Shown here piece after piece: positions 26,347 through 35,199 of a stretch of DNA of 64,000 bases. The position numbers were made by a program, and so were the translations under genes. The notes beneath the pieces are model-generated. The model had not been told where the DNA came from. It did not search any database and saw only the letters and a list, made by a program, of their open reading frames with translations. How positions within the stretch are numbered: position 1 is the stretch's first letter; the number at the start of each line of letters is the position of its first letter. This stretch comes from Planctomycetota bacterium (lineage in GTDB: Bacteria; Planctomycetota; Planctomycetia; Planctomycetales; Planctomycetaceae): NCBI GenBank assembly GCA_018242525.1, contig JAFEBS010000062.1, positions 1 to 64,000 on the forward strand, read 5' to 3'.

Positions 26347-26735
26347 GTCGTCAGTCTCCAGCAACTAAATCAGGGAGGCAGTTCTCGGTCCGATCGAGGT
26401 CAGACCGGGTGGGCTCGATTACGCGCCCCTCACTTTACCTGTGCCGCGCCAGGGTTCTCAAGTCCGCCGGGGATGGTTTGCGCAGACTGGAGCATTGATT
26501 TTCTGAATTCAGCGACCCCAAAAAGTGATGATCCGATCCGGAAATCTTCCGTTTGCAAACCATCATCTCTGACAAACACCAGGCGCGAGCCGAACTGGTT
26601 TTCGTAGCGCAACTGTAAAACTCGCGTCGGGCTAGTGTTTTGAGGCTTCCGCGATTCCGACCCAACATTCTGAGTTGCGATCCATGCGCCGTGGATTCTT
26701 CGTTCGATGAACCTGGAAATGGAAGGGTTTTCGTC
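26347..26735. other. Divergent intergenic region, no gene seen
   Basis: About 390 bases between the LRR gene (minus) and the hypothetical at 26736 (plus). Frames on either strand have poor codon structure. It should contain both promoters; nothing specific is identified. Confidence 0.45.
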
Positions 26736-27776
26736 ATGCCACAGACCACAACGTCCGTGTTCGATCCTCCCGCATTGGCCTCGGTTCCGCACAGTGCGGA
26801 GTTTGAAGATCAGTCTCCGTTCGGCCTGCAGGGACTGGCTCGCCAGACACTGAAGATTGTCAAGCCGAACTGCATTGCCAGACTGGCAATTACCCTGGCC
26901 CTGCGGGGAACAAGTCGTCAAATTCGAGATCTGGAATTCGTCAGCCGGGAGTTGTCGTTCCATCCGGACTGGGTCGATGAATATCAGGTCGTGCATCTGA
27001 TTGAGCGATCATTATGGATTCAAGGTCAAAGCGATCTGGTGATGACACTCATCAAGAATCCCACTCAGATTCCGGACAATCCCCCACTGAAAATCCGACA
27101 GGCTCTGGCTCGCGCCTATGCCTTGCATCCGCAGGCGACCATCTGGTATGGCGTACCATTGTTTGGCGATGAAACCACCAGCGACGGATTGCCGATTCCC
27201 GTAACGGCCCCCCAGGTCCGGGCGGAGTCTCTACGCCGAATACGCGCGGCTCAGCAACATGCGTTGCGATGGGGTTGGCTATATCGAGCGGCGTTGGGAA
27301 CGGCGCGATTCCCGGCACGATGCTGGCGGTTTGCAGGTCGAGTCTGGGGGGGAATCCAGCACGCGGCGGGATGCGTGGTTCAATACTGGAATCGGGCTCG
27401 CGAGGATTCACGTCGGCGAACCCGGGCGGCGATCAAGGCGCGGCTGGAGTATCTGAAGATGGGGTACTCGCAGACCGAGATTCCGGAACACCGCACCTGG
27501 CTGGGCCACAGTCTGGACGCCGCCGGCCTGGCGCTTGAGCTGATGATGTATCAGTCGGCGATCGTCGGTTACGCGGCCCCCTATGTTGGTGCCGCAGCAG
27601 CACCGCTGGCTATTGCCCATTTTGCACCGCTGCTGTTTGTCCCCCTCACGATCGTCGCGACCGATCCGTTCCTGTTCGTGGAACTACCGGATGAACCCGG
27701 AAAACTGCGACATCTGGGTCACTGGTATTGGCAGACGGAATCACGCGGCCGACAGAAACTCCACATGCATGTTTAG
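26736..27776 (+). CDS. Conserved-looking hypothetical protein with hydrophobic C-terminal part
   Basis: 346 residues from the ATG at 26736, which has GGAAGGG upstream; the frame is open for 32 codons further but without a ribosome site. The N-terminal 140 residues are a soluble domain with LTLALRGTSRQIRDLEFVSREL. An Arg-rich helical stretch (about 170-235) is followed by about 70 residues of hydrophobic helices (LALELMMYQSAIVGYAA, LAIAHFAPLLFVPLTIVA). It is probably membrane-associated. I do not recognise a family or role. Confidence 0.72.
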   Translation: MPQTTTSVFDPPALASVPHSAEFEDQSPFGLQGLARQTLKIVKPNCIARLAITLALRGTSRQIRDLEFVSRELSFHPDWVDEYQVVHLIERSLWIQGQSDLVMTLIKNPTQIPDNPPLKIRQALARAYALHPQATIWYGVPLFGDETTSDGLPIPVTAPQVRAESLRRIRAAQQHALRWGWLYRAALGTARFPARCWRFAGRVWGGIQHAAGCVVQYWNRAREDSRRRTRAAIKARLEYLKMGYSQTEIPEHRTWLGHSLDAAGLALELMMYQSAIVGYAAPYVGAAAAPLAIAHFAPLLFVPLTIVATDPFLFVELPDEPGKLRHLGHWYWQTESRGRQKLHMHV

Positions 27777-27982
27777 ATTCCCTTCGGTGACGTGGGGTTG
27801 AAGCCACTGGTTCGGGTAGGTTGCAAGCAATGGGGGATTCTTGATTTCAGGAATTCCAGCAGGGTTTACGCGGAAATCCCCTGCACCCGGCCACCGTGTT
27901 CGACTTGCAGTCCACTGCCCGCCGACTTTATGATCTCGGAGCCGCTGGACCGTTTGGAATCTGACTCAGGAACCGCGTCGAA

Positions 27983-28342
27983 ATGCCGACCATTACATTC
28001 GTCAATGAGAAGAAGACGGTTGAAGTCCCCGCTGGAGCAAACCTCCGCAAAGAAGCCATGAAGGCTGGGGTTCAGTTGTATCCGTTTCCCCACAACTACG
28101 CCAATTGCCTTGGTTTCGGGTTGTGTACCAGTTGCCGGGTGATCGTCAAAAAGGGCCTGGAAAACTGCACGCATCAAAGTGTGTTCGAAAAGGTGTCGAT
28201 GATCACCAATCCGCTGACGTTCTTCGCCCGACTGGGGAATGAAAAGAACCTGCGGCTGGCGTGTCAGATGCAGGTCAATGGCGACATCGAAGTCCAGACC
28301 AAGCCGCCGCTGAACTGGCACGGCGAGAATTTCTGGAGCTGA
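27983..28342 (+). CDS. 2Fe-2S ferredoxin
   Basis: 119 residues, adrenodoxin/plant-type fold. The cluster ligands are Cys42, Cys48 and Cys51 (C-x5-C-x2-C in NCLGFGLCTSC) and Cys94 (LRLACQ). The N-terminal beta-grasp strand TITFVNEKKTVEVPAG is typical. It carries electrons in the cytoplasm for an oxygenase or reductase not identified here. An insert of about 20 residues between the third and fourth Cys (near 60-85) is longer than in small ferredoxins. No redox partner is adjacent. Confidence 0.9.
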   Translation: MPTITFVNEKKTVEVPAGANLRKEAMKAGVQLYPFPHNYANCLGFGLCTSCRVIVKKGLENCTHQSVFEKVSMITNPLTFFARLGNEKNLRLACQMQVNGDIEVQTKPPLNWHGENFWS

Positions 28343-28419
28343 ATTTATTGGTGACCGCAAGGACGGTACGCTGAGCGGGCGGCAATTCGTCTCGACTCCT
28401 CTGACCTTGCGGCTCAACC

Positions 28420-30114
28420 ATGATTTCACGTGCATACCCTCGACTGGCGTTCCGCCTGGTGATTCTCACGTGCTGGATCGCGCTTCCGGCCACGGTCGTT
28501 CTTGCCGCGGATCCGAACTATGACCTGATTGTCAGGAATGGTCGGATCGTCGATGGGACCGGCAATCCGTGGTACTTCGGCGACGTCGCACTTCGCGCGA
28601 ACAAGATTGTTGCCGTGGGCCGGATTCCTCAGTCGGCGACCCGGGAAATCGACGCGACGGGACTGATTGTCAGCCCGGGTTTCATCGACATCCATTCTCA
28701 CTCGGATACGTTGCTGCTCGAAGACGGCGGAGCTCACAGCAAGATCCGCCAGGGAGTCACCACCGAAGTGCTGGGTGAAGGCGACTCCGCCGCCCCTGCA
28801 CTGGGTCGAATCCCCGCCCGCAAACTGACCGTGGGGGACCGGACTCTGCAGTGGAGTACGTTTACGGAATACTTCGACCTTCTGGATCGTGAAGGAACCG
28901 CCGTCAATGTCGCCTCGTACGTCGGTTTGGGAGCGGTCTGGCGCTGCGTCATGGGAGATTCGTTCGATCGCCCCAGCGATGAACAACGGCAGCAGATGCG
29001 TGAGCTGGTGAGACAGGCGATGGCCGACGGTGCCATGGGGTTGTCGAGCATGCTGGCCCAACCTCCCGGTTCCCTGACCACCACCGACGACGTGGTCGAC
29101 CTGTGCTGCGAAGTCGCCAAAAGCGGTGGCATCTATTCCACGCACATCCGCAATGAAGGAACCGGGGTTTTCGAAGCAGTTAAAGAGGCGATCGAAATCG
29201 GGGAGCGGGCCACGATTCCCGTCGACATCATTCACCTGAAGATTGCCGATCAGCAGTACTGGGGCCGGATGCGTGAAATCATCGCCTTGATCGAGGCAGC
29301 GCGGACCCGTGGGGTCAATGTTCAGGCGCATGTCTATCCCTATACGCGCGGCAACAACGACCTGGACAGTATCGTCCCCCCGTGGGCTCACGAAGGCGGC
29401 GTCACCAAATTGCGGGAACGCCTGCGAGATCCGGAAGCGCGCGAGCGGATCAAGCGGGACATCCGCCAGGGAATTCCCGGCTGGTACAACCACTATTCCG
29501 CAGTGGGGGGCGACTGGAGTCGCATGCAGATCAGCAAAGAAACGACGCTGAAGGGACTGACCATGGATCGGGTTCTGTCCGAACGGAGTCGCGGTAAGAC
29601 CCCCACCCCGGAGCCGCTGGATGTCTTCCTGGACTATCTGAACGACGAAAACGGCAGTGTCAGCACTGTCTACGCTCACCATACCGAGGAGGACATGAAT
29701 GCCGCCCTGGTTCAGCCGTGGTGTTCTGTCGGTTCGGACGGGCTGGCGTTTGCCGCGGACGGCCCCCTGCGGCGGGGGAACCCGCACCCCCGTAGCTTCG
29801 GCACGTTTCCTCGAATCTTGGGCGTCTACGTCCGCGAACTGAAGTTGCTGAGACTGGAAGATGCCGTCCGCAAGATGACTTCGCTGAATGCCGCCAAAAT
29901 TGGCCTGCACGATCGGGGACTGATCGCTCCGGGACAGTTCGCCGACCTGGTTCTTTTCGATCCGGTCACTATCATTGACCGGGCGACGTACACCGAACCG
30001 TTTCAATACCCTGAAGGGATCATCCACGTCATCGTCAACGGCCAGATCGTGATCGATCACGGCAAATTGACCGCCGCACGGCCCGGAAAAAGTCTGCGGC
30101 ACACGGCCAATTGA
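28420..30114 (+). CDS. Secreted D-aminoacylase-like amidohydrolase
   Basis: 564 residues with a signal peptide about 1-30 (LTCWIALPATVVLAA). The amidohydrolase core shows DLIVRNGRIVDGTGNPW, the metal-binding His92-x-His94 in GFIDIHSHSD, HIRNEG, IIHLKIAD and the final Asp in VGSDGLAFAADG. The C-terminal beta domain ends with GLIAPGQFADLVLFDP. This layout is that of N-acyl-D-amino-acid deacylase or dihydroorotase-like enzymes, and the first is preferred from the long insert and GTGNPW start. Export fits scavenging of D-amino-acid derivatives or peptidoglycan fragments. A long frame on the opposite strand is its shadow. Confidence 0.88.
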   Translation: MISRAYPRLAFRLVILTCWIALPATVVLAADPNYDLIVRNGRIVDGTGNPWYFGDVALRANKIVAVGRIPQSATREIDATGLIVSPGFIDIHSHSDTLLLEDGGAHSKIRQGVTTEVLGEGDSAAPALGRIPARKLTVGDRTLQWSTFTEYFDLLDREGTAVNVASYVGLGAVWRCVMGDSFDRPSDEQRQQMRELVRQAMADGAMGLSSMLAQPPGSLTTTDDVVDLCCEVAKSGGIYSTHIRNEGTGVFEAVKEAIEIGERATIPVDIIHLKIADQQYWGRMREIIALIEAARTRGVNVQAHVYPYTRGNNDLDSIVPPWAHEGGVTKLRERLRDPEARERIKRDIRQGIPGWYNHYSAVGGDWSRMQISKETTLKGLTMDRVLSERSRGKTPTPEPLDVFLDYLNDENGSVSTVYAHHTEEDMNAALVQPWCSVGSDGLAFAADGPLRRGNPHPRSFGTFPRILGVYVRELKLLRLEDAVRKMTSLNAAKIGLHDRGLIAPGQFADLVLFDPVTIIDRATYTEPFQYPEGIIHVIVNGQIVIDHGKLTAARPGKSLRHTAN

Positions 30115-30231
30115 GGGGAAGTCTGGGAGTCCCATTCTTTGCATCAATACGATCGGCAGTGCGCCTGCGGTCTTCGATCGGATCACCCGAGGCCCAAGGC
30201 AATTCGCGGACCAGTCTCGAAGATCCTACTT

Positions 30232-31260
30232 TCAAAAAGGCGATTGCCCTGACCCCACGCCACCAAGAACTTTCTCAACAGCCTGGCAGACGTCATCCAG
30301 ATCAATCGCCAGCATGTAGCGTTGACCGTCCGCCTCACGGTAGGCCGTGTGTGTTGGCGGCCGCCTGGTCTGGAGAATCTGATGTCCGATTCCCCAGGGG
30401 CCAGTGGTTTCCGGCCAGGTCGGACCGAACAGCGCGACGACCGGGGTTCCCAATGCGGCCGCCGCATGCATCGGGCCGCTGTCACTGGTAATCATCAGGC
30501 GAGCTCGCTGGTACACACTCAGTGCCTGGTCCAGGTCCAACGTTCCAACCAGAGAGACGGCACCGGTCCCTTCTATGTGGCGCGAGATTTCCGCTGCGCG
30601 GAAAGCGTCGGTCGCTGAGCCAGTGACGACGATGGGCAATCCGTATTGGGGAACCAGGTGCCGTATCAAAGTTGCATAGCGGTCGAGCGGCCATTCTTTG
30701 GATCGCCACTGAGAAAATGGACTGATCACCAGAAATCCCCGATCGGGCAGGCCGTTCCGTTGGAGCAGATCAATCACGGTGCGGTCTGCATTTGCGCAAG
30801 GGGACAATTCCGGAGTCAGATCGCTGACGGGAATCCCGCACTCTCGAAGGACGGCGGCACACAAGTCCGAGGAATGGCGCGACAGGTCCACTGGTACCCG
30901 GACGCTCCAGCCAGGTCGGCGTCCGCCAAGACCGGCTTTGGTCCTGGCGCCACTGCAATAGACCCAGGTGGCACTATGAAAGTTTCCCTGCAGATCGAAG
31001 GCGAGGTCAAATCGTGGCCCATTCCGTCTGGCGAATGTTGTCACGGCTTGGGCGACGGTCCGAATCCGTCGGGTGTTTCCCTCTGTTTCGCGGATCAGGA
31101 TCTCGTTGAGATGGGGGTTCCGCTGAACGAGGGGAATGTATTCCCGACTGACGACAATGGCGATGTGAGAGTCGGGATCCTTTTGGCGTATGGCGCGGAT
31201 GCACGGCGTGGCCATGATGATGTCGCCGAGAGAACTCAGCTTCACGATGAGATAATTCAT
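30232..31260 (-). CDS. Glycosyltransferase family 9 (heptosyltransferase-like)
   Basis: 342 residues from the ATG at 31260 (a GTG one codon earlier is possible). GT-B fold: YLIVKLSSLGDIIMATPCIRAI at the N-terminus, ISPFSQWRSKEWP in the middle, then TSDSGPMHAAAALGTPVVALFGPTWPE, the donor-binding signature of ADP-heptose transferases. It probably adds a heptose or related sugar to a lipid-linked core. Start and stop of neighbouring genes abut (TGATG), so it is co-translated with the second GT9 gene. Last gene in the minus-strand glycan run. Confidence 0.9.
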   Translation of the reverse strand: MNYLIVKLSSLGDIIMATPCIRAIRQKDPDSHIAIVVSREYIPLVQRNPHLNEILIRETEGNTRRIRTVAQAVTTFARRNGPRFDLAFDLQGNFHSATWVYCSGARTKAGLGGRRPGWSVRVPVDLSRHSSDLCAAVLRECGIPVSDLTPELSPCANADRTVIDLLQRNGLPDRGFLVISPFSQWRSKEWPLDRYATLIRHLVPQYGLPIVVTGSATDAFRAAEISRHIEGTGAVSLVGTLDLDQALSVYQRARLMITSDSGPMHAAAALGTPVVALFGPTWPETTGPWGIGHQILQTRRPPTHTAYREADGQRYMLAIDLDDVCQAVEKVLGGVGSGQSPF

Positions 31261-32267
31261 CACGAGACCTCACCCGGATCGTGTTCGGCCCGTGCATCGA
31301 CCTGCGCCAGAACTGCATCCAGTTGCGTTTCGACCTGCATCGTCGTGACTGACGAGGCCGGTTGTTGGTCCAGTGCGGGGACGACGCTGGTGCTTCGCCA
31401 GAGCGGGCCAAATTCCCGAGGCGAGTAGGGCCCGTAAATGACCAGCGTCCGGGATCCCAGCAGCGAGCCAAAGTGCATCGGTCCACTGTCGCATCCGATC
31501 GCCAGATCGGCAAGTTGCAATTGTTCCCGAAGTGGTCTGAACGTGGGTTCCACCGGTACCACTTCATAAGAGCAGCGTGAAAGGAGCAGTCGCCACTGAA
31601 TCGACCGCGCCAGGCGGCCTCGCGCCCGATGGATCGCTACGTGAATGGGCCGCCGCCGCGCAAGCGACGACAAAATGGCTGCAAATCTCGCAGCCGGCCA
31701 GAGCTTGTTCGGCTTGCCCGCGTGGGGATGCACAAACACACGCAACGGTTCCCCGGGCGGCCGCAATGGAGGGAGCGGCCATTGCAGGCGGAGACCCTGC
31801 CCGCAGGCGTTTTGAATCAGAGTTCGCCACTTGTCGACCTGATGGTGCCTGGGATCGATGTCGACGACGCAGTTGAAGGCTTGTTCCAGCGGGATTTGTT
31901 GGGGGTTCACTTCCAGCAACATGTCCTGAACTGGGTCACGGGTGATCGCACGCACGGGAATGTCCTGCAGGTGCGTGACCAGGCGACTGACCACCGGCCA
32001 GTGCGAGAAGTCGATGCAAATGTCATAGTGCCGGGACCGCAGGAAGTCGATCAGCGGATCACCTGCAGTGATCTGTCCGTCCGGCGCCAGTTGCACACCG
32101 ATCGTTCGACAGCCAAGTTGCGGGAATTGCTGGGCGACGGGCTGATAACAGTCGCGGATCAGCCAATCGACCTCGAAATGCCGCTGCAATTCCAGCACGA
32201 GGGGAACGAGCATGCAGATGTCGCCAAATGCACCGATCCGAATGACAAGGACGCGAGGACGCATCAT
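31260..32267 (-). CDS. Second glycosyltransferase family 9 protein
   Basis: 335 residues with the same GT9 plan: RVLVIRIGAFGDICMLVPLVLE, VHPHAGKPNKLWP and CDSGPMHFGSLLGSRTLVIYGPYSP. It is diverged from its neighbour and probably adds a different unit of the same glycan. The start overlaps the sulfotransferase stop (ATGATGA context) and the stop overlaps the next GT9 start, showing tight translational coupling. Confidence 0.88.
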   Translation of the reverse strand: MMRPRVLVIRIGAFGDICMLVPLVLELQRHFEVDWLIRDCYQPVAQQFPQLGCRTIGVQLAPDGQITAGDPLIDFLRSRHYDICIDFSHWPVVSRLVTHLQDIPVRAITRDPVQDMLLEVNPQQIPLEQAFNCVVDIDPRHHQVDKWRTLIQNACGQGLRLQWPLPPLRPPGEPLRVFVHPHAGKPNKLWPAARFAAILSSLARRRPIHVAIHRARGRLARSIQWRLLLSRCSYEVVPVEPTFRPLREQLQLADLAIGCDSGPMHFGSLLGSRTLVIYGPYSPREFGPLWRSTSVVPALDQQPASSVTTMQVETQLDAVLAQVDARAEHDPGEVS

Positions 32268-33253
32268 TTTCTATCCGAGAACCAGGCCGCAAGCAGCCCG
32301 CGAATTCGACGCCGCAAGGAACGCGATCGGGCCCGGAATGGATCCGTGTCGAGATATCCCAGTTCCAAGAGCAGTGGCGTTTCAATTTGCAGAACTTCTC
32401 GCCGCTTCGTCCGTGACTCAAGCTGGTGTTTGCCGATCGACCCTGAATGGACGCAGTCCTTCAATCGGTCAATGATCTCTTCGCCTCCAGCCACATTGAT
32501 GTGATCCAGGATCCGCCGCGCCTGCATTCGAAAATCCTGACACAGATCCTCATAGCGCACTTCCAGGTATCGATCCCGCAGCATTGCGCCATAGCTGCGC
32601 CCAACGCGAACGCTGTTCACCCAGTGCTGGGCGTTAAACATGTGGCTGTGCCGATGGTAATCCTTGTGGCTCAAGCTGTGTCGCTGCCAGTTCTCCATGC
32701 GGTCGGTATTGAAGTAGACCTTTTTCCAGAAGTGAGTGTCCGGAACGGCATGATTGCAGAAGGCGACATCCCGGCCGTCACGGATCAGGTGAATGTACCG
32801 GGCGTCCGGAAACAGGAAATCAATGACGGGCAGCACGTAGGCCGTTTCGCAGAGTTTCCATCCCCACCGCCCGCCGGGTTGCGTGCGTGCCTGCAAGTGA
32901 TCTGCAATGACTTCAGCGGCCAGCGCCGCCGTGTTGGCGATCTCAGGATGGCCGCCAGCTTCATTCCAGAGGGGACTGAAGTCCGGGTAGAAATGATTCA
33001 CCAGATGTTCGACCAACCGCAACAGATCGAGCGAATCGCGCGAATCGTTCTGATGAGCCCCGAGGGACACGCCTGCCTGCTCAATCAAACTGGCCAGCAG
33101 TCGGCTGCCCGAATGGGATTTGCAGAAGACTACTACCGGGGAGCCCAGGGAACGGAATTGATCACGAACGCTTGCCAGCGGAGAGGACGTCGCGCGGACA
33201 GAAGCCGACTCGCCTGATTCCAGGTCGTGGGCAACGGCGAAAGTGGGGCGCAT
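32264..33253 (-). CDS. Sulfotransferase family protein
   Basis: 329 residues from the first ATG, at 33253; an upstream TTG at 33334 also keeps the frame open, so the start is uncertain. The 5'-phosphosulfate loop reads VVFCKSHSGSRLLASLI, and the 3'-phosphate motif ARYIHLIRDGRDVA is clear. The enzyme should move sulfate from PAPS to a carbohydrate or lipid hydroxyl. In this locus the acceptor is probably the surface glycan. The C-terminus is Arg-rich (SRSLRRRIRG). It overlaps the following GT9 gene by four bases. Confidence 0.85.
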   Translation of the reverse strand: MRPTFAVAHDLESGESASVRATSSPLASVRDQFRSLGSPVVVFCKSHSGSRLLASLIEQAGVSLGAHQNDSRDSLDLLRLVEHLVNHFYPDFSPLWNEAGGHPEIANTAALAAEVIADHLQARTQPGGRWGWKLCETAYVLPVIDFLFPDARYIHLIRDGRDVAFCNHAVPDTHFWKKVYFNTDRMENWQRHSLSHKDYHRHSHMFNAQHWVNSVRVGRSYGAMLRDRYLEVRYEDLCQDFRMQARRILDHINVAGGEEIIDRLKDCVHSGSIGKHQLESRTKRREVLQIETPLLLELGYLDTDPFRARSRSLRRRIRGLLAAWFSDRK

Positions 33254-33341
33254 CGGCAAGTGCAACGATCTCCGTTTGGGCTTGTGAACGGCACGCTGGT
33301 TTCGGACTATCTTCCAATTCCTGGCAGGAGTCAAGATTTGT

Positions 33342-34046
33342 GTGGATCAGGGGTCAGGTGGATCGAAGTTCATTTTTCGCGTGTGGCGGGAAACTTCAGA
33401 TTCACCTACATTGACGGGCGGCTCCATTCGTTACCGGCATCAGTTCATGCACGCGACCATCTTTCAGAAATTCGAGGAAATCTGCTCTTCGCGCAAGGCG
33501 GGCGGCAGTGTCTTGGAGATTGGTGCGGTTCCCGCCGACAACACCCTGCTTTGCCTTCCCTGCCTCAGCGCGGCCACGGAGCGCATCGGGCTGAATCTCG
33601 ATGGACCTCACTCTTGGCGTGGCTTCGAGATCCTGCAGGGGAACGCCAATGACATGGCCTGTTTCCCGGATCAGCGTTTCGACACCGTCCTCTGTAACTC
33701 CATGCTGGAGCATGATCGGCAATTCTGGAAGACGCTGGTTGAGATTCGACGAGTGGCCAAGCCGGGAGCGTTGATCGTTCTGGGAGTTCCAGGCTACACC
33801 GACTTTGACCTGCTCGCCCACCTTCACGATCTGACTCGGATCCCGCTGCTGGGCCGATTTCTACGCCGTCGATTTCAGGGACTGGCATCGGCCACCCTGA
33901 CATTGCCAATCCATAACTACCCGGGCGACTATTGGCGTTTCTCACCGCAGGCGATGGAACAGGTGCTGCTGGAGGGAATGGACGCTGTCGAAGTCTGTTC
34001 GCTGATGATTCCCGCCAGAATCATCGGGGCTGCTGTCAAACGTTGA
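33342..34046 (+). CDS. SAM-dependent methyltransferase, class I
   Basis: 234 residues from a GTG at 33342; the ATG at 33447 is an alternative, and the conserved-looking HQFMHATIF just before it favours a start upstream. The Rossmann core shows SVLEIGAVPADN (motif I), a later acidic NLDG, then FDTVLCNSMLEHD (motif II region) and VAKPGALIVLGVPG. It is the only plus-strand gene inside the glycan locus, wedged between the sulfotransferase and a GT4 gene. It may methylate a sugar of the glycan, but the substrate is not evident. Confidence 0.78.
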   Translation: MDQGSGGSKFIFRVWRETSDSPTLTGGSIRYRHQFMHATIFQKFEEICSSRKAGGSVLEIGAVPADNTLLCLPCLSAATERIGLNLDGPHSWRGFEILQGNANDMACFPDQRFDTVLCNSMLEHDRQFWKTLVEIRRVAKPGALIVLGVPGYTDFDLLAHLHDLTRIPLLGRFLRRRFQGLASATLTLPIHNYPGDYWRFSPQAMEQVLLEGMDAVEVCSLMIPARIIGAAVKR

Positions 34047-34140
34047 CCACGGATCACTCGGATATCTCGGATAAGCCCTGCGCCGTCACGCTGGTATTCT
34101 GATCAGTGAAATCCGTGCCATTCGCGGTGAATAATACGGG

Positions 34141-35199
34141 CTAACACTTCGGGTGACTGACCATCGTGCAGATTCGCAGAAACTCAGGAAACCATCTGCG
34201 AAGCGAATAATGCTCGTCGCAGAAGGCGCGACCCGCCAGGCCAATTCGGCATCGCATCTGAGCATTTTCAATGAGTGCACTCAGTGATTGAAACCACTCC
34301 TCGTCCGTGGTTGACAGCAGACCTGTTTCACCGTGGCGAATGATCTGGCGATTGACCCCCAGCGGCGTCGCCACGGCGGGAATCCCGGCGGCCATGTACT
34401 GCAACAGTTTCAAACCGCATTTGCCGCGCTGATATTCGTTGTCCACCAGCGGCATCAGTCCGATGTCGATCTGCCTGGCCACATTGATTTCCACGTCGGG
34501 ACTCCACGGAATGAACTGGAAACGCAGTCCGGTTTCCGGCACGGCAGGCCCCGACCCGGAAATGATGACGAATTCAAATGGCAGGCGTTGCTGCAGGCGT
34601 GCCAGCATCCCCAGATGCGGAAAGAGGGTTTCCTGGATCGAAAGTTCCGAGCCCATCCATCCGACGCGGACCGGGCGATCTTTCACGTCATGGGGATGGC
34701 AGGCGTATTGGCTGACATCCACGACAGTCGGCAAGACGGTGACCCGGTCGCTGAATTGCCGGGCAAAGGCCGCCAGGGATTCATTGCCCGCCGTCACCCA
34801 GGCGGCATTGCGGCAGATCCATTCGATGTGCCGTGATCGTTCCTCACCCAGATAAATGGCGTCGTCAAAGTCGAAGACCACTCTGGGGTTCTTCCGAAAG
34901 AATTGCTGTTCCCACCAGAGTTCTCCGGACAGCAGGTCTCGATTGATGAAGATCGCATCGTAGCGTGCCGCGTCACGGAGATCGCGCAGGCGGGACAGCT
35001 TTCGCAGGGCGACAGCGGACTTCCGCTGGATCGACCGCATCCAGCGGAACGGGGCCGCCGGTTTCCAGGTGCGTGACGGCACGTTGGGACGATGAGAGAC
35101 CTGCCAGCCAGCCTCAACCAGCAGTGGGACATACTGCAGAAAGCGAAAACGAGTGGCTGGATCGGCCAGGCTGTGCGTGCATCCCATCAGTCGTGGCAC
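34141..35199 (-). CDS. Glycosyltransferase, GT4-like
   Basis: 352 residues. The N-terminal domain is short and less typical (FLQYVPLLVEAGWQV), with DFDDAIYLGE near 110, a pattern seen in a subgroup of GT4 enzymes. The C-terminal donor domain has VRVGWMGSELSIQETLFP, IGLMPLVDNEYQRGKCGLKLLQYMAAGIPAVATP, and then RHGETGLL. The EX7E-like stretch is replaced by KCGLKLLQYMAAG. The start overlaps the end of the next upstream gene by 13 bases. Confidence 0.85.
   Translation of the reverse strand: MPRLMGCTHSLADPATRFRFLQYVPLLVEAGWQVSHRPNVPSRTWKPAAPFRWMRSIQRKSAVALRKLSRLRDLRDAARYDAIFINRDLLSGELWWEQQFFRKNPRVVFDFDDAIYLGEERSRHIEWICRNAAWVTAGNESLAAFARQFSDRVTVLPTVVDVSQYACHPHDVKDRPVRVGWMGSELSIQETLFPHLGMLARLQQRLPFEFVIISGSGPAVPETGLRFQFIPWSPDVEINVARQIDIGLMPLVDNEYQRGKCGLKLLQYMAAGIPAVATPLGVNRQIIRHGETGLLSTTDEEWFQSLSALIENAQMRCRIGLAGRAFCDEHYSLRRWFPEFLRICTMVSHPKC

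Noticed and set aside
28426..30186. A 586-codon minus-strand frame opposite the amidohydrolase
   Set aside because: It is the complement of a gene with clear metal-binding motifs and has no features of its own.
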